DNA from: Tubulanus polymorphus
Taxonomy: Eukaryota; Nemertea; Palaeonemertea; Tubulaniformes; Tubulanidae
Assembly (NCBI RefSeq): GCF_964204645.1
Contig: NC_134026.1
Span: 2,418,001-2,482,000 of the forward strand
Length of the DNA: 64,000 nt
Direction of reading: 5' to 3'
Positions 37,740 through 52,176 of the stretch are shown here, one piece after another (position 1 is the stretch's first letter; each line of letters begins with the position of its first letter). The translations under genes were made by a program, and so were the position numbers. The notes beneath the pieces were generated by a model. That model saw nothing but the letters and a program-made list of their open reading frames with translations. It had not been told where the DNA came from and did no database searches.

Positions 37740-40700
37740 ATGGCTGCGCCCAGTTGGCGGAAGATTCTAAATGATCATGAAATAATTCATAATTTACGCA
37801 TTACCAATGAACATATAGCCACATCGCTGAAAATAAAGAATCTGATCGCTTTACACGATGGAGATATATACATCTGGAATTCATATAGCGCTTGTATTTC
37901 GACGATTAATCTTAAGTTTATCGCCGATTACAAGAATTCACAGGTGAAATGAAGTTAAAAAAGTGAAAAAAGTGAAAGTTAAAATATGGGGGTACTGATA
38001 CAGTACTCGCCTAAACGGAATGTATTTGTGTTTCTCTCATATGATTTAACTGCTGTAACCAACAAATTCAAAACCAAAGTTTTTATGCTTAGACTTTAGT
38101 ATAAAAACAGTGAGAACATTTTTGGTTGGTTACGCTTACAGCAGTAAAAGGGTTACACTAATTAGCGTCAATAATGAGTCCGGATTCAATGTCAATGGGT
38201 CAGAATTCGGTATCAGTATGACCGGCAATAAATCATTGTATTCTTCAGGTGTTTGTTCCGTGCACCCTCCCCTCATGTGAAAAATAATGTTTATTTCAGA
38301 CATTGCTATGTTCCGTACCGCCTCTATTTAAAGTTGAAAAGATCCTGCTGAATTCAACAGGCACGCGGATATTGGCTTATGGTAGTAATGGAATCAGTGC
38401 TATTGAGTTACCTAGACGCTGGGGAAAATATAACCTTTGTGAGGGTGGAAAAAGCTCCATTTCCTGCAGGTAGGCTTTCATCAGTGCGTTACAATCATCA
38501 ATATATAAAACCACAAGAAAATACTGTTGCTTTTTCATGTTTTAAAACTAATGCAAACTTTATCACTTCAGGACGATTCCAATTGGAGAGCGATTTTTTG
38601 CAAGTCATAGTAAAGTGAAGTTGCTTCATGCGGCTTGGCATCCGGGTGGAGAGTCACATTCTCATATCGCTCTATTAACTTCGGATTGTGCTTTCAGGTA
38701 ACGACTGAATGGGCAAAAATACAAATTCATTGACATAAAGCTAAATATGTTTAAACCAAATGTTCTTCAATTTACTTCATTTGCAGTTTATATGATCTAA
38801 ATGACGCAGAGGTCGCAGAACAATACGTAACACTATCCGAAAATGGGGTCTCATTAGATGTCAGTTCATCGAAAACTCATTTCAACACGGCACTCGGAGA
38901 TCAACCAGTATCCTTTGACTTCGGATCTTCAATTTCTGTCCAGACAAATAGAAATTCCAAGTCTCGAATTGATGTGTGGCCCGTATATGTATTATGGGGA
39001 AACGGCAATGTCTTCAGACTCCTTATCAGTCCCAAAGAAAAGTAAGTCATAGAATATTCTCGCAAGGCAAAATACAGTCAGTTTCGAAATTCGATTCGAT
39101 TTCAATTAAAATCCGATACAAATTAAGCGGCTTTGACTGTACGGAGTGAATCTTGATTACAGATTTCAAGCAAATTTTGTCGGACCGTTGGCAATGTTAC
39201 CACCTGCAGAAGACAATTACGGCACTGATGCTTGTTCTATCATGTGTTTGGATACTCAGCCACCAATATTAGTAATCGCTACATGTGAAGGCAACTTATA
39301 TCATTGCATCGTATTGCCGAAAGATGACTGCGATACCGCTGTAAGTTTTACGCTAGGAATTACTTCACTTCAGTAAGAGGTACTTCGATATATGTTTTGC
39401 TACCGACATTTTCATTACAGTCGGAAATATCTTGGTCGATATCAGAAAGTAACAACACGTTATGGGAGCCGGTTGTCGCTGAATGTACACTTTATGTTTA
39501 CGAAAAGATAGAACTCGAATTGTCATTGACGACGGTTACTCTAGAGTCTGATGATCCAGTCATCGATGATTATACATGTCCTGTACATTTACTAAAAGGT
39601 GAAGTAACTCTAAAAGTTGTTGTCTATCGTTTTTCTGCTGAAACCGTTGTTTTGAATTTCGAAACTCTTATAGATAAAGCTACCACGTCGAGATACCACT
39701 GCCACCATAACGCAGGCGTGCACACAGTCGCTTTACCATGGACTCTAAATCTGGAAAAGATTTCAGGTGAGAGGAATTCGGCTTTTTCTCCGATGAAGAT
39801 TTGTGGATTTTGCTTCAAACGTTTTAAGATTATTTCCATTTATGTCTACTTGTCGTATTACAGATAAGTTAGATAGCGTAGCCGCATTTGATCATACAGA
39901 AGAGGCGATTGTTGAGCATCTCATTTGTACGAAACCAATATCATCGAGGTGAACATCCAAATATAAGCCTAACTCCGCTGTTGTGAAATTCCTTATCAAA
40001 ACATTCGTGACCGATTTGACTTCTATATGTATATATTTCAGTGATGAAAATCCTGTTGTTGGTCTTGGTATCGTATCTGATACTCTTCTCGGTACTGCTC
40101 TCATATGTATGACGTCGACATTTCAATGTATCACTCTACCTCTTGTGTAAGTTCAGTTCATTAGTAAGCAAGCTCGAGGCCCGGGTCCGTTCGTACGGGC
40201 ATGGCGACTAACAACTTAAGACGAGTCTCGAGATTTAACACCACATTTTGGACTGTGCACCCTAGCCCCGATGTAAATACCGGGTATGTGAAATTCTCGT
40301 TTCAGCTCTTTGTTCAAACCGACTGCTCCGGTGCTGATGTCATCTGCTGAAACCAAACCTCGTTCATCGCCTAAGAATCGACTGTACAGAGAGCCTTTCG
40401 ATCAGCACATACAAAAAATTCTCAAAAGAGGCACATCTAATCCTATTATCAAGTAAATTATAATTTCGGTGTTATGCAATGTTTATTTAAGGTCAGTGTC
40501 ACAGACTGGTCTATTTTATCATTTTATTTTATTTTTTTTATAAAGAACTAGCAGTAAAACTGATCTTCAGCCTCAAGAATGTTTTCAACTGCTCAGTAGA
40601 GCTACTCAAGTATTCAGAGAAGAGTATATTCATAAACAAGACTTGGCTCGAGAGGAAATCAAAAGAAGGTAATTTGCTTATTCTTGACGGATCATTTCGG

Positions 40701-41265
40701 AGTATATGTCTGTCACAACTGGGTTAATAAGACGTTATGAAAATTATTTTTTAATCTCAGGGTTCATATATTGAGAGAACAGAAGAAACAACAGGTGAAT
40801 GATGTGGAGCTATGTTTGCAGAGTAAAGGTGAATTGAGCAACAACGCAGAAAATCTAGCGACAAAATACGATGACATCATGTATTTACAGACGGCATTGG
40901 TGTCCAGGTTAGTCAGCCTGCCATCAGGTTTGAAGCTCTACCTACAAAGTCGATTAAGTCGTCATAACTAGAATAACTGTCAGTACCGGGTATCCAAATG
41001 ATAACTCACACTTGATTGTACAGTCAAAGTTTAAGGGACTCTGGTATAATACCACATTCGTTTTATTGCCTGACAATCCTGTTAAACAAACCGGCTGAAT
41101 CTAAAAGCCTGTAATTTTAGTTCGTTATAAAGCCATCCGCCATATGTCATGATTTATCTCTAGTACATTCGTATTAAAATGTATTATGGAATCATCTGAT
41201 ATACCACCATCGAGATTATTTATATCAGTAATCAGTAATGTCTCTGTAAGCTACACTTACAGCAG

Positions 41266-41340
<75 letters not shown>

Positions 41341-42080
41341 TCTATTGATTCATTCTTCACACGTTAAGATTTGAAGTTCCTAACTCGCACTACACTTCTC
41401 TCAATATGTAACGCTTGAAAGTTAACGCATGATTTTGAAATTACTCTGGGTTTTAATTCTCAGGGTGGAAGATGTGATACGTAAAGTTCAAAAGAAAGTT
41501 CCCATCGTATCAGACGCCGAGAAAGGAATGTACAGAGAATTGAAAGCAATGGAAGAAAGTATGAAACATCTGAAGAATTCTCTAGAGCAGGTAAATATCA
41601 TGTGAATATTAACAGTACTCAGTGCTAAATGAATGAAGGTTTGTGTGTTTTTGCTTTACGTCATGTGGTTTCCCAAGACTAACCCTTTTAAATTGACTCA
41701 CTGTATCCCACTGAGTTACTGATGAAATCGGTGTTTTGATTAATTCGAGATTGTTCGACTTTCTTTCAGATAAAAACGAAGAGAGATTGCCAGCGACGTA
41801 TGATAAAACAATCTGAAACAACTGCGAAATCGCCGTCGATTTCTAATCCTCAATCGACTCAAATTAAATCACTTCTCAAAGATGAGTAAGTATCATATAC
41901 AGTATACATAGCGTTCATGTAATAGCAAAAATTCATCAAGACTTGTTGAAATTTTGCTGCTAGTAGTAATCATTTCTTAAATGCGGATTTTTTCTTTGCA
42001 GGGGAAGCAAGATTTGCGAGTTGATTAAAAATGTGAAATTGTTGCAGTCACAGGCAGATTTCGCAGTACCACCAGTTTAA
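37740..42080 (+). CDS. NUP88: Nucleoporin Nup88, 15 coding exons, 710 aa
   Basis: Coding exons: 37740-37943, 38300-38469, 38572-38697, 38787-39041, 39163-39340, 39421-39598, 39674-39766, 39864-39948, 40042-40146, 40306-40452, 40546-40668, 40761-40907, 41464-41590, 41770-41885, 42002-42080. All phases agree and the sum is 710 residues, close to the ~740 of vertebrate Nup88. Family landmarks include IELPRRWGK near residue 105, [12 protein letters not shown] near 266, CPVHLLK followed by TSRYHC in exons 6-7, HLICTKP in exon 8 and [15 protein letters not shown] in exon 11. The first ~465 residues form the predicted beta-propeller; the Glu/Lys/Gln-rich remainder is the coiled-coil region. Nup88 sits on the cytoplasmic face of the nuclear pore with Nup214 and affects CRM1-dependent export. 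The start ATG lies in an AAAATGGCTGCG context. An AATAAA lies about 160 bp past the stop. Confidence 0.95.
38046..38150. mobile_element. Short inverted-repeat element in NUP88 intron 1
   Basis: TTTAACTGCTGTAACCAAC at the left is imperfectly inverted as GTTGGTTACGCTTACAGCAGTAAA at the right. It looks like a degraded MITE. Confidence 0.45.
41266..41338. repeat. (TA)n microsatellite in NUP88 intron 12
   Basis: A TA dinucleotide run of about 72 bp with one break near 41291. Confidence 0.95.
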
Positions 42081-42240
42081 TGATGAAATGAATGATTAAA
42101 TCATGAACCATGGAAACATCTTAAGGATTTTGAATGAATGATATTTGTCCATTATGTACGATGTATTTAGCAGGTTTCAAAATAATTCTAATATTTGTAG
42201 CCTTTTCATTCAAATGAAAGTGTATTCTGTATATTTTGTA

Positions 42241-42246
42241 AATAAA
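42241..42246 (+). terminator. Polyadenylation signal for NUP88
   Basis: A canonical AATAAA hexamer lies 161 bp after the NUP88 stop codon, giving a short 3' UTR that ends well before the convergent NDUFS8 gene at 43330. Confidence 0.65.
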
Positions 42247-43329
42247 AACAGCTATATGTTGATTCAGTCAATTTAGTGGTATTTTGATTTATGTTTGATT
42301 CTGTTGGTTGAAGTATATCGTTTATAGCAAGTCTATTTAGTGCTACTTATATTGCTTGCTACTTTTTGGAAATAATTCTCTTAAAAGTGGCTTTAAAATC
42401 GATTTCAAAGGCAGAATCTCCTTAGATAAACCTTTAAATTTTATGCAACTATTCGTTTAAAAGAAACTAGTGTTATATGTAATTAATCGAGTTAACGTAG
42501 GAAAATATCTGTATTCCTCGCATACCACAGTAGCATGGCGAGATTATATGAGATCTCAGCCGTTCGGTGCTGCCCCTATGAATAACGATAGCGGAATTTC
42601 TGTGAACTAAAATAGTGGTAGATAATATCTGAAGAAATATAATTTGCCCCCGAAGCGAAAATGAATTCATCCAAAAAATTAGCTAAACCTCCACTTTTTT
42701 GAACCACGTTAACATAAAGGGATCGTCTTTCAATTAACTACACTCCCTACCAATATACAAAGATAGCCTGCATTATATCCACAGGAAGGTATTTTGGATT
42801 GTGGAAAACAGCAAAAGAGCACATTCCAAGGAAAGTAAGAGAACAAAATATGCTCCAATAAGAAAATTCCAGTTTTTATTGAGGTTTAGTATTACAAAAT
42901 TCACATCGGAATACTCTTACAATCATGTTCCTGAGAAAGAGTTGAGCTTCCTTCCAACAACAGTATGGAAAGGTACAGTTTGCATATATCAATGTAAACT
43001 GCTTCAATATTTCATGTAACCATGGTCAAAACGATATGGAATGACAAATTGTGTAATTCTACACTTAAAGCTCATAAAATAACCTTCTACCAAGCAAATC
43101 CTGATGTGAATTTATACATTTGATACATATCACCTGAAAACTCATAAATTAAACGCATAAAACTATGTTATGTGTTAGGGATGATTTTTTGCCCTAAGTG
43201 AGTGTTGCAAAAACACTACTGTAAAAAACAAAATAGAGATGTTCCACGCGCAAACAGAAATTTATACATTCACTTATCTACAAATATGACTATGAAAATC
43301 ATTAACAGTTTATTAGCAAATCAGTGATT
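42247..43329. other. Spacer between convergent NUP88 and NDUFS8 copy A
   Basis: AT-rich sequence with no exon visible. It should hold the 3' UTR of NDUFS8 copy A read on the minus strand. Confidence 0.4.
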
Positions 43330-45135
<1,806 letters not shown>

Positions 45136-45851
45136 GTTGAAACGATTATTGAATTGTATAATTCAGAATTAAGTTTTATTTGATTTTCTCAGCTACGATC
45201 GAACGCACCACCACCTGCTGGTGAATAATATGTAGGATAGATGGCGCTAGGTGACGGAGTAAGAATTATCTCGCGGGTTGACGCACCGGGTACAAATAGC
45301 ATCTAATGATTGGTAGCGGACCTTGTGTCAGTAATCAACAGAAAGCATTACAGGGGCGAATTTAGGATGTGGTCTCGGGATCCGGACCTTAAGTTTGCCC
45401 TTTTCATCAAGGCAAAGATTTTAAACCCGCAAAATATCTTACATCCTGTACCATCGTGGGGCCGGGCCGGGAAATTGCCACCTTCTTCAAACTGATACTG
45501 CGGTGCGGACCCAACTAGTGGTCTTTGACGTTGTCTGAATACCAGATGTTGTTACGTTCCTCATCAACGGCTAGATACTAGACTACCTTTGACATGGCTT
45601 CTTTTCTTAGTGATAGTGCCTTTCCTTTTCTACCATTCACTTGTGCAAGGAAAGAGTTCAAAAACGAAAGCGCATGAAGTTAAATGAATTTTGTTTATTT
45701 GTTTCTGTAGCTCACATCAACAATAAATACGTATAAAGGACATGATGGTCATAAGTAATTTCAAATGTAAGCAATTGGTTACTTAAATCTGTTCGATATG
45801 GTGTATTCAATTTTTGATTATTGGTTTCTAGAAAGAGAGAGTACAATGGTC

Positions 45852-47350
<1,499 letters not shown>

Positions 47351-48040
47351 ATTTCACCAGTCACTTGAAGTGTGTATTTCTCTTGTGTCATTCAATGACA
47401 TTCAGCCATTGTTTACTATTTTTGACAGCTACCTTCACCTTGGCTGTGGAGCCATCTACAACTACAATGCGTTCCAAAACTAAATATTCACATGCCAGTG
47501 GTGAATCATCTACCGTGCGCGGTTTGTTTATCCTATGACGATTTCGACCGCAGTCAAGGAGTAAAATTTTCCAATTTTCTAAAATTATGGTTAAAAGGGG
47601 GATATAGAATAGAAATCGAAGAAGTATTCGTATTCGTGTGACCATGCCTTTTTACCTCAGGGATTCAGATGACTTCTAATTAATCTTTCTAGACTTACCA
47701 TTTCATTCACGGAATGGTTTTCAGTCACAGTTTGATCCACTGACACACTAGTTAGTTACCTAATCGTTGGTGGTAAGCTTTTTTTGATCGGATAGGCTTA
47801 TACCAACTGGTTTGTGGAAATATCCGATCGTGAAACTAAACCAAACACAGACAGGATACTGACTACAACTGACGCGCGGGTAAGTTTCCCTTTGCCGGGA
47901 TGCAAAATAATTTTTTGCCTGAATTAAAAGACACGAACCCATTTTTGTTTATATTGTGGTTTTATTTCGTTATGTATAGGCTTTTGTAAAAAAGAATGTT
48001 TTATTGTCATTTTAATCCGATTCATGAAAATAAAGGTAAA

Positions 48041-48845
48041 CTATTTCAGGCTGTCGATACTTGGTCTATTTCTGATTAGAAATTCGACGAGATCCTTCGA
48101 GTCGACGAGACTAGCATTACTCTGACTGCTGGCATTTATATTCAGTTCCAGCCCCGATAGTTTTCTTTGTTTTGCATCAACTACAAATACATATAGGGGG
48201 ATTCAAATCTTGAAAAAAGACAATAAGGGAAGAATCAAGAGGTCAAGTGCCGAAACTGAAATCACACCGGCACTGGCTTGAAAAATAAATCACGCAACAA
48301 GTTTGTAGCTTACTTAAGTCACCGGGAGGTAATTCTGAATTCCGTTTCCTGGTTTGGTCAGCTGTAACATTTTGATGCTGCTGCTGTTGTTGTTGCTGTG
48401 GCTGTATTATAATTGGTCGAAATGCCGGATTACCCATTGAATTATGGAATACATTTGATCCAGCAATATTTTGCGTTGGTGTCGCGGTGTTCCACTGCGT
48501 CGCGTTAGGAACTGCTGTACGCAGTCGTTGCTGCAGACGATGTGGCTCTTGATGCATTGGTCGAATTGTTCCAACCATTGGCATTTGAGGATGTCTAGCA
48601 TTGGTCGCATCAATCTGCTGCTGTTGCTGTTCTGAAGTTATCATCGTCAAATCCATGATTGCCCTCGACTTTTGACAAGGGCATGGTGTTTGAGAAGGTT
48701 GTTCGCACGGGGATGCTCCATTACAAAATTGTGACTGCATCGTCATTGGTACTAACCCTTGCGACGTGACGTAATGAGGAACGAACACAACTGGACGCTG
48801 TGCGGGTCGTTGACAGGCGCAACTCGGCTGATTTTGTCTGAACAT
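48041..48845 (-). CDS. Unrecognised Gln-rich protein, 2 exons, 223 aa
   Basis: Exon 1 is 48314-48845, beginning MFRQNQPSCACQRPAQ, and exon 2 is 48041-48180; the junction is phase 1 with a TTAA|GTAAGC donor and a TTTGTAG acceptor. The 223-residue product has a Cys/Pro/Gln-rich start (SCACQ, then TPCPCQK), two poly-Gln runs and low-complexity Asn/Met/Pro sequence through most of exon 1. Exon 2 encodes a better ordered tail ending DLVEFLIRNRPSIDSLK. There is no signal peptide or membrane segment. The clean splice sites, the phase match and the change in composition across the intron support a real gene. I do not recognise the family; the tail looks like a short helical interaction motif, and a nuclear or adaptor role would be only a guess. 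An AATAAA on the minus strand near 47961-47966 or 47999-48004 could end the transcript. Confidence 0.65.
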
Positions 48846-49301
48846 TTTGCGATATATTTATCTAGATAAGTCGACAATACTTGATAAAATCTTCCTGGAA
48901 TGATTGTAACCTAGGTAGTTCATCTACCATGGAAACGCTATGTTACGTTTATGTCGTATTTCCGGTTCCTGCATCTGACATGTTTGGTGACTATGCCAAC
49001 TACAAAGATAACGATAAAACAAATGACCAATGAGTGATCTTCATGCTGAGCAAAACTTTTCCCGTATGAACTTGAGGAGGGAGGTCCGACTGCCCACCGG
49101 CTTCTACTTAGCGTTTGACTTGCAATAGCCACCCGGTTCAAGGTTTCGTATATTCCCAATAAGACCATATTGGCCATTGACGACAAACACAAAGCATGTA
49201 TCACATTATGCGAATAGGATATTTATTGATAATATTGAGACATATATTTCCATTACGAATAACAAAACGTAGAATTTGACATGATGAGCATAGGTAGATT
49301 T

Positions 49302-50763
49302 TTAGATCATAGCGCTGTTTGGCCTGCTACTGTCACATCCGAAACTTAACGAATTTGGCGAGCCATGTCGATACCAGGTCGTACCAGGAATCCACGGGCA
49401 AATCACAAAAGTCTCCTCTTCTTTGTGCGGTGAATAGGCGCGATAAACCCGTAGGAAATTCTTGAGCAGTTTCTCAGATGGGATACGACCCGGGTATAAC
49501 ATGCCCCAGTGTTGAAGAGCGTGCGCGACCGTCCTCTTTCGCAGATTCGAATAGTACGAATTGACCGCCTTAGATACCTTTAAAAGTGCAAATGAATAAA
49601 AACTGATTCGCTGAACAAAACTTCATTCCTCATTCACAATACTTATCTTATAATAATACACTAATACTTCGAGTATAAATCATGTTAGATAGTTGATCGT
49701 AAGATCAGTTCATTTCACCTTTTGGCGTATGATTGGTAAATCTTCTATTGTCGGGTTAGCAGTCGTTCCTTTGTTCAAACTCAACATGGGTAACGGTATA
49801 GATTCTGGTCGTCTCGCCCAGGTAGGCAAACTCCATCCGGGCTGCGCGTTTTTCTTCTTTGCAGAATCTAGAATCATTTGAAAGTGGGATGATTTCATTT
49901 GAATTTGTAAAACTTCTATGTATAGTTTCATTGAAATGAAATTTGCTTTTAAGAAGATACCTTTTCGTTTGTCTTTACCGTGTGCGTCGTTATGTTTCAA
50001 TGACATACTCGATCTAGCGCGTTTTCGCCTGCTACTCATTACCGGCGTGTTCTCATCCAATTCTCCATTAGCTTAAATTCAAAATCCACCATAAGCGTTT
50101 AAAAAGCACTTGTAATTCACAAGGTAGTGAACGAAAAGTTCCATTTTTCAAATTCATTTCTATTTTGTTCTTTTTTTTCGAAGCCCACTTAAAGGAATAC
50201 TCACCAATTTTCGTTCTAATTTGTGGTATAAGATGCGCATTAGGTAACCGGGCAACGACACTTCCCTGTTTAGCCCATTCCTGAATTTTTTGCTTTAAAA
50301 ATGAAGAATATTTTGATAATAAATGTAGTTATCGGCAATCAAGAGAAATAAGCTGAAACGATCTATGGTAAACTTACCATGATAGCTATATCATCAGCAC
50401 CGGTCAATGCGGCTCGTCGATAACGCGGTCTTGGCGTTGGAATTTCCGATGCCTTGGTCTTTTTCTTACCCTGATCGGGTGTGACAAAATGTAGCGGCTT
50501 CGCATAGGGAGAATTCGTTCCTTTAGCGGCCTTTTCGAACCTAGCGAGAGTTCGTTCGATCTGTCGATCAGTGAGACCGATTAGACGCGCTCCGGCGGTG
50601 TAATGACTGATTACGTGAGGCGTGTGACGACTTTTTGCCGCGTAATAACGTTCTATTTCTCCTAGAGAATTCTTTATGGCAAATTTCGTAATGGCGCTAA
50701 AGAACAGCGTCTGTCTTTTAGTGTATGCTCTAGAATGCCTTCTCTTTTCGGTTGTCACTGTGC
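49302..50763 (-). CDS. Unrecognised basic protein, 5 exons seen, 331+ aa; start exon not identified
   Basis: Exons in coding order: 50378-50763, 50205-50280, 49961-50071, 49719-49867, 49302-49577, all phase-consistent. The first visible exon follows an AAATCAG acceptor and enters in phase 1. It lacks a suitable ATG, so a 5' exon is missing. The 331 visible residues are rich in Lys and Arg. The first exon reads TTEKRRHSRAYTKRQ, then LGEIERYYAAKSRHTPHV and a GLTDRQIERTLARFEK stretch that looks helical. The middle has Lys/Arg clusters (SSRRKRARSS, SAKKKNAQ) and the end has YYSNLRKRTVAHALQHWG and PWIPGTTWYRHGSP. I see no signal peptide, membrane span or known catalytic motif, and I do not recognise the family. 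No ATG on the minus strand lies between this exon and the EF-hand stop at 50976. The phase 1 entry matches exon 2 of the EF-hand gene, so a shared 5' end is possible. Confidence 0.7.
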
Positions 50764-50975
50764 CTGATTTAAAAAAGGTAAATCAGAAATGTCTGATAAC
50801 AGTTGCTCAGTTAAGGCTTGTGCAACGGATTTCAACAGAAATAGTTACTTTTCTGATAAACTCTGCTTTGAAAACGTTACCGAATACAATGAGTTTCGTT
50901 AAACTTCGAAAAATTTAGATTTTTATGATAGATAGAAAGAAGACTAATGACCAACCCAACTAACTTAAAATTGTC

Positions 50976-51859
50976 TTAATCATTATGACCGGGGCTGGCA
51001 AACTCACCGCTGTCCGTTTCTTTAATTTCGTCGTCATCTTCCTCGTCATCTCCCGCTAACATGGCCATGCAATACAGAAACTCGTCGAAATCTATTTCAC
51101 CGTTGCCATCTTTGTCCAGTTCTTTCATCGTTTGGACGATTTCATCTTTGGTCACGATAACATCGAGATCTTTGAAGCACTCGTAAAGTTCTTCCGCGTC
51201 GATGCTACCTCCGCTGTCTTTGTCAAGCAATTCGAACACCTAATTTTCAACAAAGAATTTAACCAGAAATAACCACGAACATGCTGCAACTTAATTTCCA
51301 ACCTAAATTGTCTTAATTAATGTAATCCATGTTGTCAGATTTATTCTAAACTTAACGCACTTCTCGAAACATCTGCACCTGATCCTCGCTTAGTTCTTGG
51401 AACCATTCCGGCTTGCTTTCGTTTCCCCGACTGTTCGACCTTTTCCCTGAAGGATTTTTCATATCCTCAATTAATTATGGATGAAATGTGTATAACAATG
51501 GATAATTTCACGGTGAAAATGTATTGATCTTCATGTTTATTAACCTGAATTGCTTGGCGTCGGTGCCCTTCTAGAGTCAGAATCTGTAGATCTAACGTCC
51601 TCGGCGAAACTTATCTGAAAATGTATCGATTCAAAAATGTCCTAATGATAAATCATCTCAAAAGATTAAATTGTAATTATAATTTATAAATCAACGAATA
51701 TGAATTTCAATGAATAGAGAACTGAATAAAAAAGAAAGTCGATCCTAAGTTTACCCTTTTATTACGTTGAGCCGTAATTCTGTTATTAAAACTGGTGGGA
51801 CTGGCCGAACTTAGCCTGCTATTCCTAGGACTGGGTTCACCACCGACGTCACCCGACAT
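50976..51859 (-). CDS. Two-EF-hand calcium-binding protein with disordered N-terminus, 4 exons, 174 aa
   Basis: Exons in coding order: 51755-51859, 51545-51614, 51361-51446, 50976-51239, phases 0, 1, 0. The first ~75 residues (MSGDVGGEPSPRNSRLSS and onwards) are Ser/Arg/Pro/Asn-rich and probably disordered. EWFQELSEDQVQMFREVFELL then leads into two canonical EF-hand loops, DKDSGGSIDAEE (about residues 94-105) and DKDGNGEIDFDE (about 130-141). Each has acidic or Ser/Asn ligands at loop positions 1, 3 and 5 and Glu at 12, so both should bind calcium. The tail is acidic (DDEEDDDE). The layout resembles one lobe of a calmodulin or troponin-C-like sensor with an extension; I cannot name an orthologue. 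Its start codon lies 317 bp from that of RAE1 on the opposite strand. No AATAAA is visible between its stop and the next exon downstream. Confidence 0.85.
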
Positions 51860-52176
51860 ACTCGAAATATTATTTTTTCTTTCGATACGTAGAATTATTT
51901 AGGTATCATAGAATGATATGGTGTGGCTTTTTTCTACTGCCATGGCGGATGCGACCGAGTTGCGAGGGAACGGGTTTTTGAGCCCGCGGGTGGTTACCAT
52001 GAGTTAGTTTTGAACTACACTGAAACGGAGTACTCCCATATTTGCGCAAAACCTGCGTATTTCCCTATTTACTTCCGCATTGAGGTTTTGCAAAAATTGA
52101 AATTTCACTTTATTTCGTGATATTTTAACCATTTGAACATTTGAATCGTGCAAACTTGTTGTAGACACTTTCAACG
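51860..52176. promoter_or_regulatory. Divergent promoter region of the EF-hand gene and RAE1, with an upstream ORF
   Basis: These 317 bp separate two start codons that face away from each other, so both promoters must lie here or overlap the first exons. On the RAE1 strand a complete 21-codon upstream ORF runs from 51942 to 52007, starting in a strong context (CTGCCATGGCGG) and ending TAG before the RAE1 ATG at 52177. No TATA box is obvious. The transcription start sites are not known. Confidence 0.55.

Noticed and set aside
48938-49204. 88-codon minus-strand ORF between the Gln-rich and basic-protein genes
   Set aside because: No family similarity and no splice or 3' signals tie it to a transcript; it is probably the upstream region of the Gln-rich gene.
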